A DNA stretch of 64,000 nt from assembly GCF_018614195.1 (NCBI RefSeq), contig NZ_JAGGOT010000002.1, forward strand, positions 340,573 to 404,572. Reading direction: 5' to 3'. Origin of the DNA: Streptomyces sp. ISL-43. Lineage in GTDB: Bacteria; Actinomycetota; Actinomycetes; Streptomycetales; Streptomycetaceae. Under the pieces are notes generated by a model. It worked only from the letters and a program-made list of their open reading frames with translations, searched no databases and had not been told where the DNA came from. Within the stretch, counting starts at the first letter, position 1. The number at the start of each line of letters is the position of its first letter. Below, piece after piece: positions 7,193 to 15,938 of the stretch. The position numbers were made by a program, and so were the translations under genes.

Positions 7193-7849
7193 ATGCGCAT
7201 CGTCATCGCGGGTGGACACGGTCAGATCGCGCTGCGGCTGGAGCGCCTGCTCGCCGCGCGCGGGTACGAGGTCGCGGGCATCATCCGCGATCCGGGACAG
7301 GGCGACGACCTCAGGGAGGCGGGCGCCGAACCGGTGCTGTGCGACCTGGAGTCGGCGTCGGTCGAGCACGTGGCGGGCATCCTGCAGGGCGCGGACGTCG
7401 CGGTGTTCGCGGCGGGCGCGGGTCCCGGCAGCGGTGTCGGGCGCAAGGACACGGTGGACCGGGGCGCGGCGGTGCTCTTCGCGGACGCGGCCGAACGGGC
7501 CCGTGTACGCCGCTTCCTGATGGTCTCTTCGATGGGCGCGGACTCGCGCCACGAGGGCGACGAGGTCTTCGACGCCTACCTCCGCGCCAAGGGCGAGGCC
7601 GACGACCACGTCCGCACCCGCCTGGGCCTGGAGTGGACGGTCCTGCGCCCCGGCTCGCTGCTCGACGACGCGGGTACCGGCCTGGTCCGTCTGGAGGCGC
7701 GGGCGGGCCGCGGGCCGGTCCCGCGCGACGACGTGGCGGCGGTTCTCGCCGAGCTGATCGAGACGCCCGCGACGGCGGGCCTCACCCTGGAGCTGATCTC
7801 CGGCTCGACGCCGGTCCCGGTGGCGGTCAAGGACGTGGCGGGCAACTGA
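7193..7849 (+). CDS. Atypical short-chain dehydrogenase/reductase (NAD(P)-binding, YwnB/YhfK-like)
   Basis: A 218-residue Rossmann-fold protein. The nucleotide-binding motif GGHGQIALRL sits at residues 7-16, followed by a basic residue (IIRDP) after strand 2, the acidic VLCDLES region, and FLMVSSMGAD with YLRAKGEADDHV in place of the classical YxxxK. LEWTVLRPGSLLDD follows, typical of atypical SDRs of the SDR_a5 group. Members bind NAD(P) but their substrates are mostly unknown. The ATG at 7193 is 54 bp after the amidohydrolase stop. It converges on the DUF3574 gene. Confidence 0.85.
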   Translation: MRIVIAGGHGQIALRLERLLAARGYEVAGIIRDPGQGDDLREAGAEPVLCDLESASVEHVAGILQGADVAVFAAGAGPGSGVGRKDTVDRGAAVLFADAAERARVRRFLMVSSMGADSRHEGDEVFDAYLRAKGEADDHVRTRLGLEWTVLRPGSLLDDAGTGLVRLEARAGRGPVPRDDVAAVLAELIETPATAGLTLELISGSTPVPVAVKDVAGN

Positions 7850-7885
7850 CCGCCCACCAGGCGGCGGCCTGCAGCCCGCGGTCGG

Positions 7886-7924
7886 AACCCGGGGCCCAGA
7901 TCCGGGGCCCAGATCCGGGGGCCC
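7886..7924. terminator. Bidirectional terminator-like hairpin between convergent genes
   Basis: Arms CCGGGGCC (near 7886-7893) and GGCCCCGG (7917-7924) flank two tandem 13-bp copies of GGGGCCCAGATCC (7888-7900 and 7901-7913). It lies in the 87-bp gap between the SDR gene and the DUF3574 gene. Confidence 0.5.
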
Positions 7925-7936
7925 CGGAACCGGGGC

Positions 7937-8398
7937 TCAGAACTCGGCGGTCACCTGGTCGTCGGACCGTCCGACCGAATCCTGTTGGAAGCGCTCCTCG
8001 TACGCCCGCCGGATCCGCTCGACGCGCGCTCCACGCTCGTCGGCCTCCTTCTCCGGGTAGAGCAGCACCACCTCGTACGAGATCTCGCGGATGACCTTCC
8101 CGTCCCGCCGCCACTGTCCGCGCCCGTCCTGGAGGGTGAGTCCCTCGGGGAAGGCGGGGGTGATCTCCCGGTCGAGGAAGCCCATGAACTCCCGCTCCCC
8201 GACCGGCGGCAGGCCCGGTCGCTCGGTGCCGAAGTAGAGCCGGGTCTCTTGGTAGGGCTCCCCCACATGGGGGTGCAGCGCCGCCCCGACCAAGGCCGGG
8301 ATCCCGGCGCCGAGCAGGGCGAGGAGTACCCCGCCGCCGACCTTTCCGCGCGTCTCAGAAGTAAATTTCACCCCCGATGAACGACCGGGCGCCCTCAT
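7937..8398 (-). CDS. DUF3574 domain protein, probably exported or membrane-anchored
   Basis: About 153 residues. After a short basic segment comes one hydrophobic stretch (KVGGGVLLALLGAGIPALVGAAL), which could be a signal peptide or anchor. The rest matches the DUF3574 pattern: ETRLYFGTERP, FMGFLDREITPAFPEGLTLQDGRGQW, then a VVLLYP strand. The function is unknown. The start is uncertain: ATG 8398 is chosen, with GTG 8428 and GTG 8371 as in-frame alternatives, none with a strong ribosome site. It converges with the SDR gene. Confidence 0.7.
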   Translation of the reverse strand: MRAPGRSSGVKFTSETRGKVGGGVLLALLGAGIPALVGAALHPHVGEPYQETRLYFGTERPGLPPVGEREFMGFLDREITPAFPEGLTLQDGRGQWRRDGKVIREISYEVVLLYPEKEADERGARVERIRRAYEERFQQDSVGRSDDQVTAEF

Positions 8399-8452
8399 CG
8401 GCACGCGGGAGCCGCCCGATGGGGTCACGCCGCGTCCACGCCGCCCGGCCCC

Positions 8453-8878
8453 TCAGGCCGTTTCCATCCTGCGCCGCCACCACGGGTCCCCCGCCGGGGC
8501 GTACGGATCGGCCAGCGTGCGGGCGAGGAACCGCGCGTCGAGCGGTGCGAGCACGGCCCGCAGCTCCCGCGCGGCGCGGCGGGTCAGCAGGTGGCAGAAG
8601 GCTTCCAGGATCTCCCGGTCGTCCCCGCCGTCGGGTTCGCAGCAGGGGCAGTCGCGGTACCAGCTCGGGTAGATCACCCACGGGCCGCGCCGGTACACCA
8701 TCGCGCGCCAAGTGGACAGCGCCCGATAGGCCGCACCCAGCTCGGACCGGCGGTGCTCGATGCGGGAGATCTCCGCGAGGGTGCGGGAGGAGACACCCGG
8801 GACGACGGCTCGGGCGACCTTTCGGGACGTCCGGCGTGGCAGGTCCGACCTGACCTGCGAGGGCGCCTTACGCGCCAT
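8453..8878 (-). CDS. Actinobacterial hypothetical protein with a CPCC motif
   Basis: A 141-residue protein I cannot place in a named family. It starts with a basic segment, has a Trp/Tyr-rich centre (YRRGPWVIYPSWYRDCPCC) with a CPCC cysteine pair that could bind metal or be redox-active, and then helices ending LARTLADPYAPAGDPWWRRR. There is no signal peptide or membrane segment. Base composition and codon use look native. The ATG at 8878 lies 17 bp from an inverted repeat at 8896-8917, and the gene is 54 bp upstream of the DUF3574 gene in the same direction. Confidence 0.75.
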   Translation of the reverse strand: MARKAPSQVRSDLPRRTSRKVARAVVPGVSSRTLAEISRIEHRRSELGAAYRALSTWRAMVYRRGPWVIYPSWYRDCPCCEPDGGDDREILEAFCHLLTRRAARELRAVLAPLDARFLARTLADPYAPAGDPWWRRRMETA

Positions 8879-8895
8879 GGCCCTTTCGGCCGCTG

Positions 8896-8917
8896 ATGCT
8901 GATCATGCGGTCAGCAT
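8896..8917. promoter_or_regulatory. Operator-like inverted repeat upstream of the CPCC protein gene
   Basis: Perfect 7-bp arms ATGCTGA (8896-8902) and TCAGCAT (8911-8917) with an 8-nt spacer containing a second TCATG. The position just upstream of the start fits a repressor site. The regulator is unknown. Confidence 0.45.
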
Positions 8918-9003
8918 GCCCCTCCGGACCCGCCGACGCACACGGGTTTTCCACTCGCTGCCCTGCGAGGCGTACGCGGCACGAGGCGTACGCGGCATAC
9001 GAG

Positions 9004-9041
9004 AAAACCCCCGTTCACTGCGTTTCCGCAATGAACAGGGG
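9004..9041 (-). terminator. Intrinsic terminator of tRNA-Tyr
   Basis: On the minus strand CCCC, then GTTCA, then TGCG pair with CGCA, TGAAC and GGGG around a GAAA tetraloop, followed immediately by TTTTC. It begins 12 nt after the tRNA-Tyr 3' end and is a textbook rho-independent terminator. Confidence 0.9.
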
Positions 9042-9052
9042 TCTCACTCGCG

Positions 9053-9134
<82 letters not shown>

Positions 9135-9332
9135 ATGATCGCTGCCATCTTTCCGCCTTTCGGCGGCGCTCCGTGGCAACGACGTAAACAATACCCGATG
9201 GCCGGGGGTGCTTCGCCACCGGATTGATCAGCGCCGCACGCGGGCGCGGTGGCTAGGCTTTGGGGAGCGGGCCGGGGATGTCCGGCCGCGCCCTCCGGGG
9301 CGATCACAACCGACTTCAAGGAGCCACAGCAC

Positions 9333-9821
9333 ATGGCCGACTCCAGTTTCGACATCGTCTCGAAGGTCGAGCGGCAGGAGGTCGACAACGCCCTCAACCA
9401 GGCCGCCAAGGAGCTCTCGCAGCGCTACGACTTCAAGGGCACCGGCGCCACGATCGCCTGGTCGGGCGAGAAGATCCTGATGGAGGCGAACTCCGAGGAG
9501 CGCGTCAAGGCCGTCCTCGACGTCTTCGAGACCAAGCTGGTCAAGCGCGGGATCTCCCTCAAGGCGCTCGACGCCGGTGAGCCGCAGCTGTCCGGCAAGG
9601 AGTACAAGATCTTCGCCACGATCGAGGAAGGCATCTCCCAGGAGAACGCCAAGAAGGTCGCGAAGATCATCCGGGACGAGGGCCCCAAGGCCGTCAAGGC
9701 CCAGGTCCAGGGCGAGGAGCTGCGCGTCAGCTCCAAGAGCCGCGACGACCTCCAGACCGTCCAGACCCTCCTCAAGGGCAAGGACCTGGACTTCGCGATC
9801 CAGTTCGTGAACTACCGCTGA
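9333..9821 (+). CDS. YajQ family nucleotide-binding (cyclic di-GMP-binding) protein
   Basis: A 162-residue protein with the full YajQ pattern: [26 protein letters not shown] at the start, [10 protein letters not shown], then [14 protein letters not shown], and [18 protein letters not shown] near the end. Family members bind cyclic di-GMP or other nucleotides and act in the cytoplasm; the Xanthomonas homologue works with a transcription factor. The role in Streptomyces is not settled. ATG 9333 follows AAGGAGCCAC at good spacing and is preferred to an upstream in-frame start. It is flanked by tRNA-Tyr and a downstream hairpin cluster. Confidence 0.93.
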   Translation: MADSSFDIVSKVERQEVDNALNQAAKELSQRYDFKGTGATIAWSGEKILMEANSEERVKAVLDVFETKLVKRGISLKALDAGEPQLSGKEYKIFATIEEGISQENAKKVAKIIRDEGPKAVKAQVQGEELRVSSKSRDDLQTVQTLLKGKDLDFAIQFVNYR

Positions 9822-9833
9822 TCAAGATCCCTG

Positions 9834-9905
9834 ACCCGCGCGCACGCGGGTGACGCCGGGAACGACGGGGGCACATCGCCGAGGACCACCTCGACGGGTG
9901 CCCCC
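9834..9905 (+). terminator. Two consecutive hairpins downstream of the YajQ gene
   Basis: The first has arms ACCCGCG (9834-9840) and CGCGGGT (9845-9851). The second has arms GGGGGCAC (9867-9874) and GTGCCCCC (9898-9905) enclosing an inner GAGG-ACCA-CCTC stem. They start 13 bp after the stop. The rest of the gap to 10100 shows only the GAGGGTG ribosome site of the next gene. Confidence 0.55.
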
Positions 9906-10100
9906 TTGGCGTTCCCCCTGGGTCTCCTCCCACTGCACGCCGCCGCGCCGGACGTTGGCGACCGCGCCGTTCGGTCGGGGCGGGCGCCCGGCGCCCGGCG
10001 CCCCGGTGGCATGTGCCGGGCGTGAGAGGCGTGCGCGCCTGTGGCGCTTCCCGTGGGCACTTGGGTGACGCGCGGTGCGCCCACCACGCTGAGGGTGTTC

Positions 10101-11558
10101 ATGACCGCAGTGACAGGGGGGTTCCCGCATGCCTGGGGGCCGGCACGTTTCGCGAGGACTTCGGGGCGTCCGTCGTCGTCGCCCTGGTGGCGCTACCGCT
10201 CTGTGCCGGGGTGGCCGTCGCCTCCGGCGTGCCGGCCGAGCTGGGGATCGTCACCGGAGTGGTGGGCGGGCTGGTCACCGGGTGGTTCCCGGGCAGTTCG
10301 CTCCAGGTGAGCGGGCCGGCCGCCGGGCTCACCGTGCTCGTCTACGAGGCCGTGCGGACGTACGGGCTGCCCGCGCTCGGCGTACTGGTCCTCGCCGCCG
10401 GCCTGGTCCAGCTGGGCATGGGCGCGCTGCGGCTCGGACGGTGGTTCCGGGCGATCTCCGTGGCCGTCGTGCACGGGATGCTGGCGGGGATCGGACTCGT
10501 GCTGATCGCCGGCCAGTTGTACGCCGTGGCCGGTGTGCGGGGTCCCACGAGGACCTTGGAGAAGCTGGCCGGGTCCGTCGAACTCGGCGGGCGGGCCGAC
10601 TGGACCGCCGTGGTGCTCGGGGCGGGGACCGTCGCCGTCCTGGTGCTCTGGCGCCGGATGCCGGACCGGCTGCGGCTGGTGCCGGGGGCGCTCGTCGGGG
10701 TGGTCGCCGCGACCGCGGCGGCGATGGTGCTGCGGCTGCCCGTGGAGCGGGTCCGGGTGACGGGCGTCCTGCAGGCCGTGACGCCGCCCGGCTGGGGGGA
10801 CTTCGGGGTTCTGGCCTCCGTCGGGGCGCTCGGAACCGTGGTCGCGCTCGCGCTGATCGCCTCCGCCGAGACGCTGTTCAGCGCGGCCGCCGTGGACCGG
10901 ATGCACGACGGGGCCCCGACCGACTACGACCGCGAACTGGTCGCACAGGGCTTCGGGAACACCCTGTGCGGGCTGCTCGGCGCGCTGCCGATGACCGCCG
11001 TCATCGTCCGCAGCGCCGCCAACGTCGAGGCCGGGGCGGGCACCCGGGCGGCCCGTGTCCTGCACGGCGGCTGGCTGCTGCTGTTCGCCGTGGCGGTCCC
11101 GGGGCTGCTGGAGGCGGTCCCCCTCGCCGCGCTCGCCGGGGTGCTGCTGCACGCCGGCTGGAAGCTGCTGCCGGCCCGGGCGGTGGCCGCCCTGTGGCGC
11201 ACGCACCGGGGCGAGGCGGTGGTGCTGGTGGCGACGGCCTCCGCGATCGTGGCCACGAACTTCTTCGAGGGCGTGCTCGTCGGGCTGGGGATCGCCATCG
11301 CCAAGGCGGCGTGGGAGACCTCCCACGTGCACGTCGAGCAGGTGTGGGAGGGCGAGGAGCTGCGCGTCCGGATCCTGGGCAACGCCAGCTTCCTGCGGCT
11401 GCCCAAACTCCTCGACGAGCTGGACGCGCTGCCGCACGGGAGCGCCGTACGGCTCGACTTGAGCGGGCTGCGCCACCTCGACCACGCCTGCCTGACGGCG
11501 CTCGACGGCTGGGAGCAGGCCCGCGCGCCGCTCCCCGGCCGCGAAGGCGTCATCTTAG
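10101..11558 (+). CDS. SulP family inorganic anion transporter, reading frame disrupted at both ends
   Basis: A SulP carrier with about ten to twelve membrane segments and a C-terminal STAS domain (EELRVRILGNASFLRLPKLLDEL to LDGWEQ). The transporter core reads in one frame from ALVALPLCAGVAVASGVPAELG through QVSGPAAGLTVLVYEAV. The natural-looking start, ATG 10101 with GAGGGTG upstream, is in another frame; a shift near the six-G run at 10116-10121 would join MTAVTGG to VPACLGAGTFREDF. At the 3' end the core frame runs on without a stop until 13162, across the next gene, whereas the frame ending SPAAKASS stops at TAG 11556. In-frame GTGs at 10013, 10022 and 10031 are alternative starts. This is either a decaying gene or two single-base sequence errors. 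Confidence 0.75.
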
Positions 11559-11576
11559 GCGGTCTACCCTCCGGCC

Positions 11577-12812
11577 GTGGACAACGAGCTGAAGCGCACC
11601 CTGGGAGTCTTCGACGCGGTCGTCGTCGGGCTCGGAGCGATGGTCGGGGCCGGGATCTTCGCCGCGCTCGCCCCGGCGGCCGGCGCGGCCGGCGGAGCGC
11701 TCCTCGCGGCGCTCGCGCTGGCGGCTCTGGTGGCCTACTGCAACGCGCACTCCTCGGCGCGGCTGGCCGCCCGGTACCCGTCCTCGGGCGGCACCTACGT
11801 GTACGGGCGCGAGCGGCTCGGGCCCTTCTGGGGGTATCTGGCCGGCTGGGGCTTCGTCGTCGGCAAGACCGCCTCCTGCGCGGCGATGGCGCTCACCGTC
11901 GGGGCGTACGTGTGGCCCGGGCAGCAGCGCGCGGTGGCCGTGGCGGCGGTGGTGGCGCTGACCGCCGCGAGCTACGGCGGGGTGCAGAAGTCCGCCCGGA
12001 TCGCCCGGGTGATCGTGGCGGCGGTACTGGCCGTGCTGGCCGGGGTCGTCGTGGCCTGTCTGTCCTCCGGCGCGGCCGACGCGGACCGTCTCGGCAGCGC
12101 GGACTGGGGCGCCGCCGGCCTGCTCCAGGGCGCCGGGCTGCTGTTCTTCGCCTTCGCGGGCTATGCCCGGATCACGACCTTGGGCGAGGAGGTCCGGGAT
12201 CCGGAGCGCACGATCCCGCGGGCGGTGCCCCTCGCCCTGGGGATCGCCCTGCTCGTGTACGCCGCGGTCGCGGTCGCGGCACTGTCGGTGCTCGGCAGCG
12301 ACGGTCTGGAGCGCTCGGCGGCGCCGCTGGCCGACGCCGTGCGCGCGGCCGGGTGGTCCGGACTGACTCCCGTCGTGCGGGTGGGTGCGGCTCTGGCGGC
12401 GCTGGGCTCGCTGCTGGCCCTCGTGCTCGGGGTGTCGCGGACGACGCTGGCGATGGCCCGGGACGGTCATCTCCCGCGCGCGCTGGCCGCCGTACATCCC
12501 CGGCATCAGGTGCCGCACCGCGCCGAGCTGGCGGTGGGAGTGGTGGTGGTGGTGGTCGCGGCCACCACCGATCTGCGGGGCGTGATCGGCTTCTCGTCCT
12601 TCGGCGTGCTGGCTTATTACGCGATCGCGAACACCTCCGCGTGGACTCTCGATTCAGGTGTCAAGGACCGGGCCGTGGCAGCTGCCGGGCTGTCCGGCTG
12701 TCTGGTGCTGGCCTGCGCGCTGCCCGCCGCGTCGACGGTCACGGGGGCCGCGGTGCTGGCGCTGGGCGCGGCGGCCTACGGCCTGCGCCGGCGGCTCACG
12801 CGCGGGATCTGA
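11577..12812 (+). CDS. APC superfamily amino acid permease
   Basis: A 411-residue integral membrane protein with about 12 helices. The N-terminus LGVFDAVVVGLGAMVGAGIFAAL carries the APC substrate-binding GAMVGAGIF motif. Later marks are YPSSGGTYVY, the helix-6 segment LLFFAFAGYARITTLGEEVRDPERTIPRAV, and LGVSRTTLAMARDGHLPRAL. It is probably an amino acid or polyamine importer/exchanger; the specificity is not visible. GTG 11577 lies 18 bp after the TAG of the SulP gene, with only a weak ribosome site. Its 3' end overlaps the convergent SUKH gene by 17 bp. Confidence 0.9.
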   Translation: MDNELKRTLGVFDAVVVGLGAMVGAGIFAALAPAAGAAGGALLAALALAALVAYCNAHSSARLAARYPSSGGTYVYGRERLGPFWGYLAGWGFVVGKTASCAAMALTVGAYVWPGQQRAVAVAAVVALTAASYGGVQKSARIARVIVAAVLAVLAGVVVACLSSGAADADRLGSADWGAAGLLQGAGLLFFAFAGYARITTLGEEVRDPERTIPRAVPLALGIALLVYAAVAVAALSVLGSDGLERSAAPLADAVRAAGWSGLTPVVRVGAALAALGSLLALVLGVSRTTLAMARDGHLPRALAAVHPRHQVPHRAELAVGVVVVVVAATTDLRGVIGFSSFGVLAYYAIANTSAWTLDSGVKDRAVAAAGLSGCLVLACALPAASTVTGAAVLALGAAAYGLRRRLTRGI

Positions 12813-13341
12813 ACTCGGCCCAGGGGGTCATCTCCAGGTCCCACTCCTCCCCCGCCCCCGACTCCTCGCTGAACCAGGCGGTGCCGTCGAGCCAGCCCCG
12901 CAGCCAGTCGGCGAGGCCGGGTGATTCGATGAACCAGGCGAGGCCGGGATCGCCCGAGTTCGGTTCGAACAGCAGGACTTGGGCGGAATCGGAGCGGCAG
13001 TCCACGCAAGCCCGCATGGCGCAGCCGAAGTCGGCTATCGGCAGCACCCCCTCGGGCCACCGCCACGCCGACCCGCGCATCGAGGCGTACTCGCCGACGG
13101 CTCGCTCCAGCGGCAGCAGGCCGTGCCCGGGGCCGAAGCCGCCGTCCGCGACGCGGGTGTAGAGCGCCGCGAGGAGCGGGGGCAGGGCGAAGCCCAGTAC
13201 GGCCTCGGCCCGGCGCGGACCCTCGGTGTCGAGGGGAGCCGGAAGGGGTGCGGTCGACGTCCCCGACGCCCGGTACCGCTCCTGGGGGGAGCTGCGCGCG
13301 CGTCCGGCGACTTGCTTCAGCAACTGCTCGGTGTCATCCAT
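12796..13341 (-). CDS. SMI1/KNR4 (SUKH-1) family protein
   Basis: A 181-residue soluble protein with the SUKH pattern: AEAVLGFALPPLLAALYTRVADGGFGPGHGLLPL (residues about 45-80), then EGVLPIADFGCAMRACVDC and a terminal WLDGTAWF. SUKH proteins often act as immunity proteins against contact-dependent or secreted toxins, but many Streptomyces members are solitary. No toxin gene is adjacent, so immunity is only a possibility. The ATG at 13341 follows a weak ribosome site. It overlaps the permease 3' end by 17 bp tail to tail. Confidence 0.85.
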   Translation of the reverse strand: MDDTEQLLKQVAGRARSSPQERYRASGTSTAPLPAPLDTEGPRRAEAVLGFALPPLLAALYTRVADGGFGPGHGLLPLERAVGEYASMRGSAWRWPEGVLPIADFGCAMRACVDCRSDSAQVLLFEPNSGDPGLAWFIESPGLADWLRGWLDGTAWFSEESGAGEEWDLEMTPWAEFRSRA

Positions 13342-13388
13342 GCACTCACAGTGACATCCCCCACTGACAATCGCCCTGACCTGCGATT

Positions 13389-14396
13389 TCAGTCGCCCTC
13401 CCGCTCCGTCCCGCGCGCGGAGTCGTACCCGACGAAGAAGGTGGGGCGGCGCTGCACGGCCGTGTAGATGCGGCCGATGTACTCGCCGAGCAGGCCGACG
13501 CAGATCAGCTGCACCCCGCCGAGGAACAGCATCACGATGAACAGCGAGGTCCAGCCGGGCACGGTCTTGCCCGCCAGGTAGACCACGAGGGTGGCGGCCA
13601 CCATCAGCAGGCAGCCGAAGAAGCTGGCCACGCCCAGCCAGGTCGCCAGGCGCAGCGGCGCGGCGGAGAAGTTGACGATGCTGTCGACGCCGAGCCGGAT
13701 CATCCTGTTCAGCGGGTATTTGGTCTCGCCCGCCACCCGCTCCTCGCGGCGGTAGGAGACCTGGCCGCTCGGGAAGCCGAGCCAGGGCACGAGCAGGCGG
13801 TACACCTGGTGCTGGTCGGGCATGGACTTGACCGCCTCGACCGCCGCGCGGCTCAGCAGCCGGAAGTCGCCCGCCTGCGCGGGCACCTGTTTGCCGACCA
13901 GGCGGCGCACCAGCCAGTAGTACGCGCCGGCCGTGCGCCGCTTGAAGGCGGTGTCGGTGCTCCGGTCGTCCCGGACCCCGTACACGATGTCGAGGCCCTC
14001 CGTGCGGGCCAGGGCGAGCATCTCCGGGATCTTCTCCGGCGGGTCCTGGAGGTCCGCGTCGATACTGGCGACGTAGGCCCCCACCGCGCCGTGCAGGCCG
14101 GCGGTGAGGGCGGCCTGGTGGCCGGAGTTCCCACGCAGCCGCACGGTCCGCAGCTCGGGCCACTCGGCCCTGAACCCGGTCAGCAGCTCCGCGGTGCGGT
14201 CCTGGCTGCCGTCGTCGACGGCGACGACCTCGTAGCCGACGGCCATGCCGTCGAGCGCGGGACGCAGCCTGGCCACGAGGGCCGGGAGCACGGCCTCCTC
14301 GTTGTACATCGGCACGACGACCGAGAGGATCGTGGCCGAGGGGGAAGCCGCCTGCGGGGTCGCGGCCTGCGGGGTCGTGGAGGGATCGGTCGGCAT
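13389..14396 (-). CDS. Family 2 glycosyltransferase, GtrB/DPM1-like polyprenyl-phosphate sugar transferase
   Basis: A 335-residue protein. The GT-A domain begins ILSVVVPMYNEEAVLPALV, followed by VVAVDDGSQDRTAELL, the metal-binding region SIDADLQDPPEKIPEM, and GDFRLLSRAAVEAVK. The C-terminus has two membrane helices (ASFFGCLLMVAATLVVYLAG and LFIVMLFLGGVQLICVGLLGEYIGRIY), as in GtrB and dolichol-phosphate mannose synthase-like enzymes. It probably transfers a sugar from a nucleotide donor to polyprenyl phosphate at the inner face of the membrane. ATG 14396 has AGGGAAG upstream. It lies 61 bp downstream of the yccF-like gene. Confidence 0.92.
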   Translation of the reverse strand: MPTDPSTTPQAATPQAASPSATILSVVVPMYNEEAVLPALVARLRPALDGMAVGYEVVAVDDGSQDRTAELLTGFRAEWPELRTVRLRGNSGHQAALTAGLHGAVGAYVASIDADLQDPPEKIPEMLALARTEGLDIVYGVRDDRSTDTAFKRRTAGAYYWLVRRLVGKQVPAQAGDFRLLSRAAVEAVKSMPDQHQVYRLLVPWLGFPSGQVSYRREERVAGETKYPLNRMIRLGVDSIVNFSAAPLRLATWLGVASFFGCLLMVAATLVVYLAGKTVPGWTSLFIVMLFLGGVQLICVGLLGEYIGRIYTAVQRRPTFFVGYDSARGTEREGD

Positions 14397-14457
14397 CGGT
14401 TCTTCCCTGCCCGTCGCTCGTGCCGCTGTGCGCGGCGCTCGGCCGCGGCCCGGCACC

Positions 14458-14850
14458 TTAGCGCGAGGCGAACGGCGCGTCCGTCGGGACGATCTCGCGG
14501 CCCAGCGGGAGCAGGGAGAGCGGGACCATCTTGAAGTTGGCGATGCCGAACGGGATGCCGATGATCGTGAGGCACAGCGCGATGCCCGTGACGATGTGGC
14601 CGAGGGCCAGCCACCAGCCCGCGAGGACCAGCCACAGCACGTTGCCCACGCAGGACCCGGCGCCCGCGTCATGCCGCTCGACGGTGGTGTAGCCGAAGGG
14701 CCACAGGGCGTAGACGGCGATCCGGAAGGCGGCTATGCCGAAGGGGATCCCGATGATGGTGATGCACAGGATCACACCGGCCAGGCAGTAGCCCAGGAAC
14801 AGCCAGATCCCGCTGAGCACGAGCCAAATGAGGTTGAGGATGGTCTTCAC
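14458..14850 (-). CDS. YccF domain membrane protein
   Basis: A 130-residue inner-membrane protein made of two similar halves, each with an [11 protein letters not shown] or [11 protein letters not shown] helix, the signature of the YccF (DUF307) family. The first half starts [20 protein letters not shown] and the second [20 protein letters not shown]. The function is unknown. Its ATG overlaps the htpX stop by 4 nt, so the two are translationally coupled and probably act in the same membrane-quality context. Confidence 0.93.
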   Translation of the reverse strand: MKTILNLIWLVLSGIWLFLGYCLAGVILCITIIGIPFGIAAFRIAVYALWPFGYTTVERHDAGAGSCVGNVLWLVLAGWWLALGHIVTGIALCLTIIGIPFGIANFKMVPLSLLPLGREIVPTDAPFASR

Positions 14851-15710
14851 TGACTGCGTCCTGCCATCTGTTCGAGCCGGGCGATGCGCTCGGCCATCGG
14901 GGGGTGCGTGGAGAACATCTTGGACAGTCCCTCGCCGGGACGGAAGGGGTTGGCGATCATCATGTGGCTCGCCGTCTCCAATCGGGGCTCGGGCGGCAGT
15001 GGAAGCTGTTTGGTGCCGGCGTCCAGCTTGCGCAGGGCGCTCGCGAGGGCGAGCGGGTCACCGGTGAGCTGGGCCCCGGAGGCGTCCGCCTCGTACTCCC
15101 GCGAGCGGCTGATGGCGAGCTGGATCACGGAGGCCGCCAGCGGGCCCAGGATCATGATCAGCAGCATGCCGAAGAGGCCGGGGCCCTCGTCGTCGTTGGA
15201 GCGGCCGATCGGGATCAGCCAGGCGAAGTTCACCAGGAACATGATCACGGATGCGAGGGCTCCGGCGACCGACGAGATGAGGATGTCGCGGTTGTAGACG
15301 TGGCTCAGCTCGTGGCCGATGACCCCGCGCAGCTCCCGCTCGTCGAGTATCCGCAGGATGCCCTCGGTGCAGCAGACGGCGGCGTTGCGCGGGTTGCGGC
15401 CGGTGGCGAAGGCGTTGGGGGCCTCGGTCGGTGAGATGTAGAGCCGTGGCATGGGCTGGCGTGCGGACGTGGAGAGCTCGCGCACCATGCGGTAGAGCTC
15501 GGGTGCCTCGAACTCGCTGACGGGGCGGGCGCGCATCGCGCGTAGAGCCAGCTTGTCGCTGTTCCAGTACGCGTACGCGTTGGTTCCCAGGGCGACGAGG
15601 ACGGCGACGATCAGGCCGCCCCGGCCGAAGAGGCTTCCGATGAGGATGATGAGGGCCGACAGACCGCCGAGGAGTACGGCGGTCTTCAGCCCGTTGTGCC
15701 GGCGGTGCAC
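14847..15710 (-). CDS. htpX: HtpX-family membrane zinc metalloprotease
   Basis: A 287-residue M48 protease for membrane protein quality control. Two N-terminal helices (residues about 8-45) are followed by the catalytic domain with the zinc motif HELSH at residues 133-137, two more membrane helices, and the third ligand region [15 protein letters not shown]. The end [18 protein letters not shown] is typical. GTG 15710 is the chosen start. The upstream gap 15711-15938 holds a palindrome GGTCCA-G-TGGACC at 15775-15787 and a tandem 15-bp repeat at 15891-15920. The gene is coupled to yccF downstream. Confidence 0.95.
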   Translation of the reverse strand: MHRRHNGLKTAVLLGGLSALIILIGSLFGRGGLIVAVLVALGTNAYAYWNSDKLALRAMRARPVSEFEAPELYRMVRELSTSARQPMPRLYISPTEAPNAFATGRNPRNAAVCCTEGILRILDERELRGVIGHELSHVYNRDILISSVAGALASVIMFLVNFAWLIPIGRSNDDEGPGLFGMLLIMILGPLAASVIQLAISRSREYEADASGAQLTGDPLALASALRKLDAGTKQLPLPPEPRLETASHMMIANPFRPGEGLSKMFSTHPPMAERIARLEQMAGRSQ

Positions 15711-15890
15711 GGTACGCCCTCCAAGTGGTGCGGCAGGGGGACCCGTCCAGGGTGTGTGGATCTGAGGGGCCTACGGTCCAGTGGACCCTCCCTTCCTGGT
15801 CAACGCCAGGTGAGGACGGCAGGTTCCCGGCGGGGCGCCCGCCCCGCCGCCCCGCCGGCCCGGGCCGTGGGGCGGCCGCGCCTGTTGGGC

Positions 15891-15920
15891 CGTACGGGTG
15901 ACACGCGTACGGGTGACTCG
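15891..15920. repeat. Tandem 15-bp direct repeat between htpX and nuoN2
   Basis: CGTACGGGTGACACG at 15891-15905 is followed directly by CGTACGGGTGACTCG at 15906-15920 (one mismatch). It lies 19 bp beyond the nuoN2 stop and 181 bp upstream of htpX. The role is unknown. Confidence 0.6.
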
Positions 15921-15938
15921 GGCGCCGGGGCGCGCGGC

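Noticed and set aside
10013..13162. A 1049-codon open frame that would fuse the SulP transporter to sequence running through the permease gene
   Set aside because: After about residue 510 the translation is an Arg/Gly/Ala-rich shadow of the permease gene in another frame, with no transporter or enzyme features. It exists only because stops are rare in GC-rich DNA.
12796..14163. A 455-codon frame that would join the SUKH protein to upstream sequence
   Set aside because: Only the last 181 residues have protein-like composition; the rest is the shadow of the glycosyltransferase. The ATG at 13341 gives a complete SUKH protein.
15711..15938. Possible small RNA or extra gene between htpX and nuoN2
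   Set aside because: Only repeats and GC-rich hairpins are visible; no promoter-terminator pair or coding pattern could be supported.
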